Made by a program: the position numbers and the translations under genes. DNA of 64,000 nt from CAWJFJ01 sp963800065 (GTDB lineage Bacteria; Actinomycetota; Acidimicrobiia; Acidimicrobiales; UBA8190), in the NCBI GenBank assembly GCA_963800065.1, contig CAWCZO010000002.1:304733-368732 (forward strand), read 5' to 3'. Below, piece after piece: positions 7,809-19,126 of the stretch. Each line of letters opens with the position of its first letter. Position 1 is the stretch's first letter. Below the pieces are notes generated by a model, which worked only from the letters and a program-made list of their open reading frames with translations, was not told the DNA's origin and ran no database searches.

Positions 7809-8881
7809 GTCTTCCCTCTCCCCGCCCCGAGACGCACGAGGCCAAGGCACCCGCTGTGGCCGGCGAAGGTCGACATCTCCTGTCGATCGCCGACCTCGGT
7901 GCCGAAGGCATCGAAGAGGTCCTCCGGGTCTCCGACGCCTTCGTCGAAGTGGCCCGGAGGCCCATTCCCAAGGTGCCCGCCTTGCGGGGGCGGACGGTGG
8001 TGACCCTCTTCGCCGAGGAGTCGACCCGGACCCGGTTCTCGTTCGAGACGGCGGCCAAGCGGTTGTCGGCCGACGTCCTCTCGTTCGCCGTGGCGTCGTC
8101 GTCGGTGAAGAAGGGTGAGTCGTTGCGCGACACGGTGGAGACGGTGGCGGCCATGGGCGTCGACGCCTTCGTCATCCGCCATCCGTCGGCCGGCGCCCCC
8201 GCCCAGGTGGCCCGTTGGGTGGACGCCACCGTCGTCAATGCCGGCGACGGGTGGCACGAACACCCCACCCAGGCCCTGCTCGACTGCTACACGATCCGTC
8301 AGGTCCTCGCCGAGCGGGCCGGTCGCCACATCGGCGATGTCGGCATGAAGGACTTCGGCGGTCTGCGCGTGGCCATCGTCGGTGACGTGGCCCACAGCCG
8401 GGTGGCCCGCTCGGGCGTCCTCGCTCTGGCCGCTCTCGGCGCCGACATCACGTTGGTGGCGCCGGGAAGCCTCCTGCCTCCCTCCCTGGAGGGCTGGCCC
8501 GTGTCGGGCGTGTCGCACGATCTCGATTCGGTCCTGCCCACCGTCGACGTCTGCTACCTCCTGCGTCTCCAGACCGAACGTGGCGCCGGGGCGTTCGTGC
8601 CGTCGCTCCGTGAGTACACCGCCGGCTACGGGCTCACCGTCCGCCGCGCCGGACTCCTGGCCGAGGGTGCCCTGGTGATGCACCCGGGCCCGATGAACCG
8701 GGGCGTGGAGATCGCCGACGAGGTGGCCGACCTGCCCCGGTCGGTGATGCTGCGACAGGTGGCCAACGGCGTGGCCGTGCGCATGGCCGTCCTCTTCCTC
8801 CTCCTCGGCCAGGTGGTGGGAGGCGACGCCGCCGGCGCCGTCGCCGATCTGGGCCCCGGCCTGGGGCCTGTCGATGGCTGA
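7805..8881 (+). CDS. pyrB: Aspartate carbamoyltransferase catalytic subunit
   Basis: It condenses carbamoyl phosphate and aspartate to N-carbamoyl-aspartate, the committed step of UMP synthesis. The 358-aa protein carries the carbamoyl-phosphate loop EESTRTRFSFE, HPSAGAP, WHEHPTQALLDCYTI, and a late PGPMNRGVEI block. The N-terminal ~25 residues are an unconserved extension. Its ATG overlaps the pyrR stop, and its end overlaps pyrC by 8 nt. No regulatory pyrI is present, so control is expected at PyrR rather than through a regulatory subunit. Confidence 0.96.
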   Translation: MSLPSPRPETHEAKAPAVAGEGRHLLSIADLGAEGIEEVLRVSDAFVEVARRPIPKVPALRGRTVVTLFAEESTRTRFSFETAAKRLSADVLSFAVASSSVKKGESLRDTVETVAAMGVDAFVIRHPSAGAPAQVARWVDATVVNAGDGWHEHPTQALLDCYTIRQVLAERAGRHIGDVGMKDFGGLRVAIVGDVAHSRVARSGVLALAALGADITLVAPGSLLPPSLEGWPVSGVSHDLDSVLPTVDVCYLLRLQTERGAGAFVPSLREYTAGYGLTVRRAGLLAEGALVMHPGPMNRGVEIADEVADLPRSVMLRQVANGVAVRMAVLFLLLGQVVGGDAAGAVADLGPGLGPVDG

Positions 8882-10280
8882 GGGCCGCCGGGCCCCGGTG
8901 GCGGCCGGGCCCGCCACGGTGATGGTCCGCGGCGGCACCGTCGTCGACGAGACGGGAGAGCGCCGCGCCGATGTCGTGGTCACCGACGGCGTCGTCACGG
9001 CGGTGGGACCCGATCTCGCCGTCCCCACCGGCGTCACCGTGCTCGACGCCGCGGGCTGCGTGGTGGCGCCGGGACTGGTCGATCTCCACACCCACCTCCG
9101 GCAGCCCGGCGGCGAAGAAGCCGAAACAGTGGAGACCGCCTCCCGGGCCGCCGCCCGGGGCGGCTACACGGCGGTGGTGGGAATGCCCAACACCGACCCA
9201 CCCATCGACAACGCCGCCGTGGCCCTGGAGGTCCTCGGCCTGGGCCAGCCGGCACTGTGCCGGGTGGCGGTGGCCGGCGCCATCACCGTCGGCCGCGCCG
9301 GCGAGTGCCTGGCACCCATGGCCGAGATGGCCGCTCTGGGTGTGAGGATCTTCACCGACGACGGCACCGGTGTCCAGGATTCCGGTGTCATGCGCCGGGC
9401 CCTCGAGTACGCCCGGGGCCTGGGCGTGACCCTCGGTCAGCACTGCGAGGACGACGCCCTGGCCGCCGGCGGGCACATGCACGAGGGGGCGTGGTCGAGC
9501 CGGCTGGGTGTCCCCGGCGTGCCGGCGGCCGCCGAAGAGCTCATGGTGGCGCGCGACATCATGCTGGTCCGCCTGACCGGCGGACGCGTCCATTTCCTGC
9601 ATCTCTCCACGGCGGGCTCACTGTCCCTGGTGGCGACGGCCAAGGCCGAGGGGTTACCGGTGAGCGCCGAGGTGGCACCGCACCACCTGGCCCTCACCGA
9701 CGCCGAACTGGCCGGATACGACCCCGTCTTCAAGGTCAATCCCCCCCTGCGCGCCGGGGCCGACGTCGCCGCCCTGCGCGCCGGGTGCGCGGTGGGGACC
9801 ATCGACGCGGTGGCCACCGATCACGCGCCGCACCCGTCCCAGGCCAAGGACGGGCCCCTCGACACGGCCGCCCCCGGCATGCTCGGACTGGAGACCGCCG
9901 TGGCCGTGACCCTGCAGGCGCTCGGAGCGGAATCCGACGGCCGGGGCCAGGGCGACGGGAACGGATCCGCCGTGCCCACGCGCCCGGGAACCGGGGCGGC
10001 CATGTCGGTCGGCGACATCCTCGCCCTGCTGTCGTGGCGCCCGGCCCGTATCGCCGGTCTGTCGGTCGGGCAGGGAGGAGACCAAGGGGGCCCCGTCGCC
10101 GTCGGCATGCCGGGGAATCTCTGTGTCATCGATCCCACCGAGCGTTGGGAGGTCGATCCCGACCGTCTGGCCAGCCGTAGCCGGAACACGCCGTGGGCGG
10201 GGAGGACACTCACGGCCAGGGTCCGGCACACCGTCTACCGGGGCGAGCCCGTGGTGGTGGACACCGAGGCGCAACGGTGA
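8874..10280 (+). CDS. pyrC: Dihydroorotase
   Basis: It cyclises carbamoyl-aspartate to dihydroorotate. The 468-aa length fits the class I (large) amidohydrolase type. The zinc-binding HTHLR motif is in GLVDLHTHLRQPGGEEAET, followed by VVGMPNTDPP; VAPHHLAL carries a metal histidine and IDAVATDHAPH the catalytic aspartate. KVNPPLR is a substrate-binding block. It overlaps pyrB, and its TGA overlaps the carA GTG. A ~30-residue Gly-rich insertion near 360-385 (GDGNGSAVP) is less conserved and probably a surface loop. Confidence 0.94.
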   Translation: MAEGRRAPVAAGPATVMVRGGTVVDETGERRADVVVTDGVVTAVGPDLAVPTGVTVLDAAGCVVAPGLVDLHTHLRQPGGEEAETVETASRAAARGGYTAVVGMPNTDPPIDNAAVALEVLGLGQPALCRVAVAGAITVGRAGECLAPMAEMAALGVRIFTDDGTGVQDSGVMRRALEYARGLGVTLGQHCEDDALAAGGHMHEGAWSSRLGVPGVPAAAEELMVARDIMLVRLTGGRVHFLHLSTAGSLSLVATAKAEGLPVSAEVAPHHLALTDAELAGYDPVFKVNPPLRAGADVAALRAGCAVGTIDAVATDHAPHPSQAKDGPLDTAAPGMLGLETAVAVTLQALGAESDGRGQGDGNGSAVPTRPGTGAAMSVGDILALLSWRPARIAGLSVGQGGDQGGPVAVGMPGNLCVIDPTERWEVDPDRLASRSRNTPWAGRTLTARVRHTVYRGEPVVVDTEAQR

Positions 10281-11395
10281 CCGCCGGGGCCTTCCCGGGC
10301 GGAACGACACCGGCTCTCCTCGTCCTGGCCGACGGCGAGGTCTTCGAGGGGGAGGCCATCGGCGCCGTGCCGCCGGGCGGGGTGGCCACCGGGGAATTGG
10401 TCTTCAACACCGTTCTCAGCGGTTACCAGGAGGTGATCACCGATCCCAGTTACGCCGGTCAGGCCATCGCCTTCACGTACCCCCATATCGGGAACTACGG
10501 CGTCACCGCCGCCGATGACGAGGCGTCGCGCCCGTGGTGCCGGGGTGTCGTCGTCCGCCAGCTCACCACCCGGCCGTCGAACTGGCGGGCGACGGGGTCG
10601 CTCGAGGACCTCCTCGTCCGCCACGGGATCCCCGGTATCGCCGGTGTCGACACCCGGCGCCTGACCCGCCACCTGCGCGACGACGGCGCCATGGGGTGCG
10701 CCTTCGGCACCGCTCCCGAGGCGACGCTGGCGGCAGCGGCCAGAGCCGAACCGGGCACGAGCGGGTGCGACCTCGTCTCGGAGGTGACGACGCCGGCGCC
10801 TTATACGCGGGGATCGGGACCGCTCCGGGTGGTGGCCTACGACTTCGGGGTGAAGCAGACGATGCTCCGGGGGCTCGAAGCCGACGCCCGCGTCGAGGTC
10901 GTCCCGGCCGACTTTCCCGCCGACGACGCGTTGGCGCTCGAACCCGACGGCGTCTTCCTGTCCAACGGACCCGGCGATCCCTCCGCCCTGTCCGTCCAGG
11001 TCGGCATCGTCGCCGACCTTCTCGGACGGGTACCGATCTTCGGCATCTGTCTGGGCCATCAGCTCCTGGCCGCCGCCGTGGGGGGACGGACATTCAAGCT
11101 GCCCTTCGGCCACCACGGCGGAAACCACCCGGTGAAGCATCTGGCCAGCGGCCATGTGGAGATCACCAGCCAGAACCACAACTACGCGGTGGACGGGGAC
11201 TCCCTGCCGCGGGCGGGAGCGGCGGCCACCGAGCTCACCCACGTCAACCTGAACGACGGAGTGGTCGAGGGATTCCGTTGCACCGCCATTCGCGCCTTCA
11301 GCGTCCAGTACCACCCCGAGGCGGGACCGGGTCCACACGACGCCCGCTATCTCTTCGCCGACTTCCGCGCCCTCATGCAGGGGTCCCTGTCGTGA
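10277..11395 (+). CDS. carA: Carbamoyl-phosphate synthase, small (glutaminase) subunit
   Basis: It supplies ammonia from glutamine to CarB for carbamoyl phosphate, used by both pyrB here and argF at 59076. The 372-aa protein has the N-terminal CPSase_sm domain (ELVFNTVLSGYQEVITDPSYAGQ) and a C-terminal class I glutamine amidotransferase: nucleophile cysteine in GICLGHQLLA and catalytic His/Glu in QYHPEAGPGPHD. GTG 10277 overlaps the pyrC stop; the open frame extends further upstream but without homology. carB follows 14 nt later. Confidence 0.95.
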   Translation: MTAGAFPGGTTPALLVLADGEVFEGEAIGAVPPGGVATGELVFNTVLSGYQEVITDPSYAGQAIAFTYPHIGNYGVTAADDEASRPWCRGVVVRQLTTRPSNWRATGSLEDLLVRHGIPGIAGVDTRRLTRHLRDDGAMGCAFGTAPEATLAAAARAEPGTSGCDLVSEVTTPAPYTRGSGPLRVVAYDFGVKQTMLRGLEADARVEVVPADFPADDALALEPDGVFLSNGPGDPSALSVQVGIVADLLGRVPIFGICLGHQLLAAAVGGRTFKLPFGHHGGNHPVKHLASGHVEITSQNHNYAVDGDSLPRAGAAATELTHVNLNDGVVEGFRCTAIRAFSVQYHPEAGPGPHDARYLFADFRALMQGSLS

Positions 11396-11409
11396 GAGGG
11401 TCGGTCTGA

Positions 11410-14714
<3,305 letters not shown>

Positions 14715-14718
<4 letters not shown>

Positions 14719-15767
14719 GATTCCGGCCACTGGCACGCGTCGATCTCCGCACCAGCGTGGGCTCCGTCCACCTACCCAATCCGATCCTGACCGCCTCCGG
14801 CACGGCCGGCCACGGCGCCGAGCTCTCGTCGTATGTGGACCTGGCCACCCTCGGTGCGGTGGTGGTGAAGTCACTGGCGGCCGAACCGTGGCCCGGGAAT
14901 CCGTCGCCGCGCGTCCACGAGACGCCGGCCGGCATGCTCAACTCGGTCGGGCTCCAGGGACCGGGTGTGACCGCCTGGCGCCACGACGAACTTCCCCCCC
15001 TCGTCGATCGCGGGGCGCGGGTGGTGGCCAGTATCTGGGGCCGGCGGGTGGAGGACTTCGCACGCGCCGCTCAGCTCCTGGCCGGCGCCCCCGGAGTGGT
15101 CGCCGTCGAGGTCAACGTCAGTTGTCCGAACCTCGACGACCGCTCCCGGATGTTCGCCCATTCGCCCGGAGCCACGGCCGACGCCGTCAGCGCCTCGGCC
15201 GCCTCCGGACTCCCCCTGTGGGTGAAGCTCAGCCCCAACGTGGCCGATCTCACCGATATCGCCGGTGCCGCCATCGCCGCCGGCGCCGAGGCCCTCGTCC
15301 TGGTGAACACCCTGTTGGGAATGTCCATCGATCCCCTCCGCCGTTCCTACCGCCTGGGCTCGGGCCCGGCCGGTGGCGGTCTGTCCGGTCCCGCCATCCG
15401 GCCGGTGGCGGTCCGCGCCGTCCACGACTGCCGCGCCGCCTTCCCCCTGGTCGGCATCGTCGGGGTGGGCGGCGTGACACGCGGTGTCGACGCCGTGGAG
15501 ATGCTCCTGGCCGGAGCCGACGCCGTCGAGGTGGGGACGGCGACGTTCCGCGAGCCGCGGGCCCCGGCCCAGGTCCTCGCCGGTCTGAGTCGTTGGTGCC
15601 GGTGGCACGACGTCTCCCGGGTCCGCAGTCTGGTGGCGGCCGTGCACGCCACGTCGGCGGCGACCACAGCCGACGCGACGACCGCTGACGCACGGACCGC
15701 TGACGCACCGACCGCTGACGCACCGACCGCTCACGACCGGTCGGTGAACGACAACACGGTTGGATGA
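14715..15767 (+). CDS. pyrD: Dihydroorotate dehydrogenase, class 1 type
   Basis: This FMN enzyme oxidises dihydroorotate to orotate. EVNVSCPN contains the catalytic cysteine that marks class 1 enzymes (class 2 has serine), and the FMN-phosphate sites GVGGVTRGVDAVEMLLAGA and VEVGTATF are visible. Class 1B enzymes need PyrK as electron-transfer subunit, but no pyrK lies between carB and pyrD where it often sits. The C-terminal ~35 residues are a low-complexity Thr-Ala-Asp repeat (TADA units) encoded by 15-bp tandem repeats. GTG 14715 overlaps the carB stop, and its own stop overlaps pyrF. Confidence 0.9.
15672..15731 (+). repeat. 15-bp tandem repeat in pyrD 3' end
   Basis: Four head-to-tail copies of a unit like GACGCACCGACCGCT (15672-15686, 15687-15701, 15702-15716, 15717-15731); the last two are identical and the others differ at 1-3 bases. 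They encode repeated D-A-x-T-A at the pyrD C-terminus. Confidence 0.85.
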
Positions 15768-16478
15768 TCGTGGCCGTTGAACTCCGAGACCGTCTGGCAC
15801 TGGCTCTCGACGTCGACGATCTGGTGGTCGCCCTCCGTCTGGCCCGACGGGTACGCCCGTGGTTCGGCGTAGCCAAGGTCGGTCTCGAGTTGTTCGGCGC
15901 CGCCGGACCGGAGTCCGTCCTCGCTCTCAGCGCCGAGGGGTACCGCGTCTTTCTGGACCTGAAGCTCCACGACATCCCCACGACGGTGGGACGCGCCGGC
16001 GCGGGTCATGGGCGGTCTCGGCGCGCAGTACGCCACCGTCCACACCGCCGGCGGCGAGGCCATGGTTCGTGCCGCCGTCGAAGGGATGGCGCACGGCGCG
16101 GCATCGGCCGGCATGACGGCGCCGTGCGTCCTCGGTGTCACCGTCCTCACCAGCGACGTCGAGGCACCACCGGCCACCCTGAGGGACCGGGCGGTGCTGG
16201 CGGCGGCGGCCGGCTGCGGCGGCCTGGTCTGCGCCGCCGCCGATCTGACCGTGACACGTGGCGCGGCACCGGGGCTCGTCACCGTGGTCCCCGGGATCCG
16301 ACCGGCGGGAGTGTCGTCCGACGACCAGGCGCGTGCGGCGGGTCCGGGCGCCGCCGTCAGGGCGGGGGCCGACATTCTGGTCATCGGACGAGCCGTGACC
16401 GGCGCCCGGGACCCCGAAAAAGCGGCCGCCGCCGTGTCCGACGAGGTGGCGGCGGCCGCCGCCGACGTACGCGGGTGA
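15764..16478 (+). pseudogene. pyrF: Orotidine 5'-phosphate decarboxylase, apparently frameshifted
   Basis: This enzyme decarboxylates OMP to UMP, the last pyr-operon step. The first frame (15764 to ~15997) encodes the N-terminal half including the catalytic DxKxxD in FLDLKLHDIP; the second half continues in another frame from ~15999 (ARVMGGLGAQYATVHTAGG) through VPGIRP to a stop at 16478. Removing one base near 15998 joins the halves as TVGRA-ARVMGGLG, exactly where family members continue. Both halves are otherwise well conserved, so this is a sequencing error, a very recent mutation or a recoding event. Without correction the first frame stays open into mihF. Confidence 0.85.
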
Positions 16479-16497
16479 CCCCCTCGCGTGACGGCGC

Positions 16498-16503
16498 TAT
16501 GGT
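16498..16503 (+). promoter_or_regulatory. -10 box for mihF (leaderless)
   Basis: TATGGT ends 7 nt before ATG 16511, favouring that ATG over ATG 16499, which lies inside the hexamer. Confidence 0.45.
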
Positions 16504-16510
16504 GGCCGTC

Positions 16511-16831
16511 ATGCCTCAACCTCCTGCACTCACCCCGGAGCAGCGCCAGGCGGCGCTGGACAAGGCCGCCAAGGTCCGCCGCGAGCGGGCTGAGGTGAAG
16601 GAGAAGCTCAAGATGGGGTCGGTGTCCCTGTCCGAGCTCCTCAAGAGATCTGAAGAAGACGAGACCGTCGGCAAGATGAAGGTGCTCTCGGTGCTCGAGT
16701 CCCTCCCCGGCCTGGGCAAGGTCAAAGCCCGCCGGCTCATGGAGACGGTGGGGATCAGCGAGAGCCGTCGACTCCAGGGCCTCGGGGTCAACCAGCGCGA
16801 GGCCCTGCTCGCTCACACCGCGAAGTCCTGA
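16511..16831 (+). CDS. mihF: Actinobacterial integration host factor (mIHF)
   Basis: A small nucleoid-associated protein of the mycobacterial IHF type, which bends DNA and is unrelated to E. coli IHF. The 106-aa sequence has an N-terminal basic helix (RQAALDKAAKVRRERAEVKEKL) and a helix-two-turn-helix part in VLESLPGLGKVKARRLMETVGI and RRLQGLGVNQREALL. ATG 16511 is preferred because a -10-like TATGGT ends 7 nt upstream; ATG 16499 would add four residues. Position before gmk-rpoZ-coaBC-metK is the mycobacterial order. Its stop overlaps the presumed CTG start of gmk. Confidence 0.92.
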   Translation: MPQPPALTPEQRQAALDKAAKVRRERAEVKEKLKMGSVSLSELLKRSEEDETVGKMKVLSVLESLPGLGKVKARRLMETVGISESRRLQGLGVNQREALLAHTAKS

Positions 16832-17403
16832 TCCTCGTTCTCTCGGGCCCGGGCGGGGCGGGGAAGGGAACGGTCGCCTCCCGTCTCGTCGAACGTGATC
16901 CCGGCTTGTGGCTCAGCCGGTCGTGGACCACCCGCGCCCGCCGCCCCGGCGAGTCCGACGAGGATTACGAATTCGTCGACCGCCCCCGCTTCGAAGCACG
17001 TGTGGCCGAGGGCGGCTTTCTGGAATGGGCCGAGTTCCTCGGTCAGCTCTACGGCACGCCGCACCCCGAGCCACCGCCGGGCAAGGACGTCCTCCTGGAG
17101 ATCGATCTCCAGGGCGCGGCGCAGGTGAAGGAGCGGGACCCCGCTGCCCTGATCGTGCTCCTCCTGCCCCCCTCGCCCGAGGCCCAGGCCGAGCGTCTGC
17201 GCCGGCGCGGCGACGACGAGGCCGAAGTGGCCCGCCGCCTGGCGACAGGAGCACGCGAGGAGCGTGTGGGTCGGGCCCTCACGCCCTTCGTGGTGGTCAA
17301 CAACGATGTCGATCAAGCCGTGGCCGAGGTGGCCGGTATACTGGCGGCCCACCGTCGAGCCGGCCCGGAGTCCCCGGGTGGCGATTCTCGTGGAGGAGCC
17401 TGA
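16828..17403 (+). CDS. gmk: Guanylate kinase, apparent CTG start
   Basis: It phosphorylates GMP to GDP. The P-loop GPGGAGKGT lies at residues ~7-15 only if translation begins near 16828; the first ATG/GTG/TTG in this frame is TTG 16906, well past the P-loop. CTG 16828 overlaps the mihF stop as CTGA, the same geometry as ATGA junctions elsewhere in this operon. Later motifs are intact: SRSWTTRARRPGE, YEFVDRPRFE, FLEWAEFLGQLYGTP, VLLEIDLQGAAQVK. At 191 aa the length is normal. It may be a true CUG start coupled to mihF; ATC 16831 is the next alternative. Confidence 0.9.
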   Translation: MILVLSGPGGAGKGTVASRLVERDPGLWLSRSWTTRARRPGESDEDYEFVDRPRFEARVAEGGFLEWAEFLGQLYGTPHPEPPPGKDVLLEIDLQGAAQVKERDPAALIVLLLPPSPEAQAERLRRRGDDEAEVARRLATGAREERVGRALTPFVVVNNDVDQAVAEVAGILAAHRRAGPESPGGDSRGGA

Positions 17404-17792
17404 TGCCCCAACGTCGCAACACGCTCATGGACCCTCCGATCGAGGATCTTCTGGACAAGGTCGACTCGAAGTTCACCCTCGTGGCCCTCTCGGCCAAACG
17501 GGCGCGCCAGATCAACTCGTACTACAACCAGCTGGGCGAGGGACTGGGCGTCGTGGTTCCACCCCAGGTGACCTCGGTCTCGGGGAAGCCCCTCACCATC
17601 GCCTTCGAGGAGATCGCCGCCGGCAAGGCGACCTTCCACCGTCCCGAGCCGGGCGAGGAGGACGAGACGGGAGAGCTCACCGATGCCGTCGGAGCCGACG
17701 GCATCCTGGGCCCGGTCGAGGGCGCCGGCATCCTGGCCGTCGAGGCCAGCGCTCCGGGAGACGACGCCGCGGAGCCTCCTGGGCACGAGTAG
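17403..17792 (+). CDS. rpoZ: RNA polymerase omega subunit
   Basis: A small subunit that helps assemble and stabilise the beta' subunit of RNA polymerase. The core is MDPPIEDLLDKVDSKFTLVALSAKRARQINSYY followed by KPLTIAFEEIAAGK, matching actinobacterial omega. The last ~50 of 129 residues form an acidic, low-complexity tail. ATG 17403 overlaps the gmk stop by one base. Neighbours gmk and coaBC are the usual ones. Confidence 0.93.
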   Translation: MPQRRNTLMDPPIEDLLDKVDSKFTLVALSAKRARQINSYYNQLGEGLGVVVPPQVTSVSGKPLTIAFEEIAAGKATFHRPEPGEEDETGELTDAVGADGILGPVEGAGILAVEASAPGDDAAEPPGHE

Positions 17793-17836
17793 GGACGGGG
17801 CCGGGGTCCGGACCGCCGTCGCGGGCGGGGAGAACG

Positions 17837-19054
17837 ATGAGTGGTCCCATCGAGGGTCGACGCGTCGTTCTCGGTGTCACCGGGGGTATCGCCGCCTACA
17901 AGGCCGTGGAGGTCTGCCGGCGCCTGGTCGACGCCGGGGCCCATGTGGTCCCCGTCCTGACCGACGACGCCACCCGCTTCGTGGGCGAAGTCACCTTCTC
18001 GGCCCTGGCCTCGGAGCCCGTCAAGAGGAGCCTCTGGACCGACGCCGATCCGATCCCCCACACCCGACTGGGCCAGGGCGCCGATCTGATCGTGGTGGCC
18101 CCGGCCACGGCCCGCTTCCTGGGCTCCTACGCCGCCGGGATCTCGCACGACCTCCTCACCGCCACCGTCCTGGCCACCCGGGCCCCGGTGGTGGTCTGCC
18201 CGGCCATGCACACCGAGATGTGGGAGCACGCCGCCGTGCAGGAGAACCTGGCCACCCTGGTCCGCCGGGGCGTCACCGTGGTGGCGCCGGGGGAGGGCCG
18301 CCTGGCCGGCGGCGACACCGGACCGGGCCGCCTGGCCGAGCCCGCCGAGATCGTGGCCGCCGTCACGGCCGTCCTCGAGGGCGGGCCGGTGCCGGGGCGG
18401 GCCCGGGACCTCGAGGGGCGTCGCCTGGTGGTCAGTGCCGGTGGCACCCGGGAGCCGATCGATCCCGTCCGCTTCATCACCAACCGGTCGTCGGGCAAGC
18501 AGGGCCATGCGCTGGCCCAGGCGGGCGTCGACCGTGGGGCCGAGGTGGTCCTGGTCACCACCACGAAGGAGCCGGTGCCCACGGGCGCCACCGTGGTCCG
18601 GGTGGACACCGCCGCATCCATGGAGGCGGCCATGCTCGAGCACGCGGCGGGGGCCGACATCGTGGTCATGGCGGCCGCCGTGGCCGACTTCCGCCCGAAG
18701 GAACCCTCGGACACCAAGCTCTCCAAGGCCGACGGGCTGCCCGAGCTGGTCCTCGAACCCACCCCCGACATCCTCCTGGAGCTGGGCGCCCGCCGGCGCC
18801 CGGGCCAGGTCCTGGTGGGCTTCGCGGCCGAGACGGGCGCCCCCCTGGACCGGGCCGCCGCCAAGTTGGCGGCCAAGGGGGTCGATCTCATGGTGGCCAA
18901 CGACGTCTCCGCCCCGGGGGTCGGATTCGATCACGACACCAACGCCGTCACCGTCCTCGGCCTCGACGGGACCCGCCGCCAGGTCGGCCTGTCGTCGAAG
19001 CGCCAGGTGGCGGACGTGGTCCTCGACTGCGTGGTCGAACGCCTCGACAAGTAA
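17837..19054 (+). CDS. coaBC: Phosphopantothenoylcysteine decarboxylase/synthetase
   Basis: A bifunctional coenzyme A enzyme. The N-terminal CoaC flavoprotein half (~1-185) has VLGVTGGIAAYKAVEVCRRL, the catalytic histidine in PHTRLGQGADLIVVAPATA, and PAMHTEMW. The C-terminal CoaB half (~190-405) has VSAGGTREPIDPVRFITNRSSGKQG and a Rossmann-like CTP/phosphopantothenate site. A GGGGAGAA ribosome site precedes ATG 17837. The 44-nt gap after rpoZ is short, so it is likely in the same operon. Length (405 aa) is standard. Confidence 0.95.
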   Translation: MSGPIEGRRVVLGVTGGIAAYKAVEVCRRLVDAGAHVVPVLTDDATRFVGEVTFSALASEPVKRSLWTDADPIPHTRLGQGADLIVVAPATARFLGSYAAGISHDLLTATVLATRAPVVVCPAMHTEMWEHAAVQENLATLVRRGVTVVAPGEGRLAGGDTGPGRLAEPAEIVAAVTAVLEGGPVPGRARDLEGRRLVVSAGGTREPIDPVRFITNRSSGKQGHALAQAGVDRGAEVVLVTTTKEPVPTGATVVRVDTAASMEAAMLEHAAGADIVVMAAAVADFRPKEPSDTKLSKADGLPELVLEPTPDILLELGARRRPGQVLVGFAAETGAPLDRAAAKLAAKGVDLMVANDVSAPGVGFDHDTNAVTVLGLDGTRRQVGLSSKRQVADVVLDCVVERLDK

Positions 19055-19092
19055 GGTGAGCGGCCCCGGCGGCCCCGGGGTCGCCATCACCA
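19055..19092 (+). other. GC-rich hairpin in metK leader
   Basis: GGTGAGCG just after the coaBC stop can pair with the complementary segment ending in ATCACC. There is no U-tract. The 72-nt gap is too short and lacks the conserved core for a SAM riboswitch. Confidence 0.3.
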
Positions 19093-19126
19093 GGCAGCGC
19101 CAGGACGAGGACCCGAGGAGCGAGAC

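Noticed and set aside
15672..15731. CRISPR-like array
   Set aside because: Units are contiguous 15-mers without spacers and are in frame inside pyrD.
15990..16010. Programmed frameshift in pyrF
   Set aside because: No slippery heptamer, no stimulatory stem obvious, and the family does not use recoding; kept only as a less likely option.
16906..16908. TTG 16906 as gmk start
   Set aside because: It would delete the P-loop GPGGAGKGT, so the protein could not be a kinase.
19055..19126. SAM riboswitch before metK
   Set aside because: Only 72 nt with one hairpin; no SAM-I or SAM-IV core elements seen.
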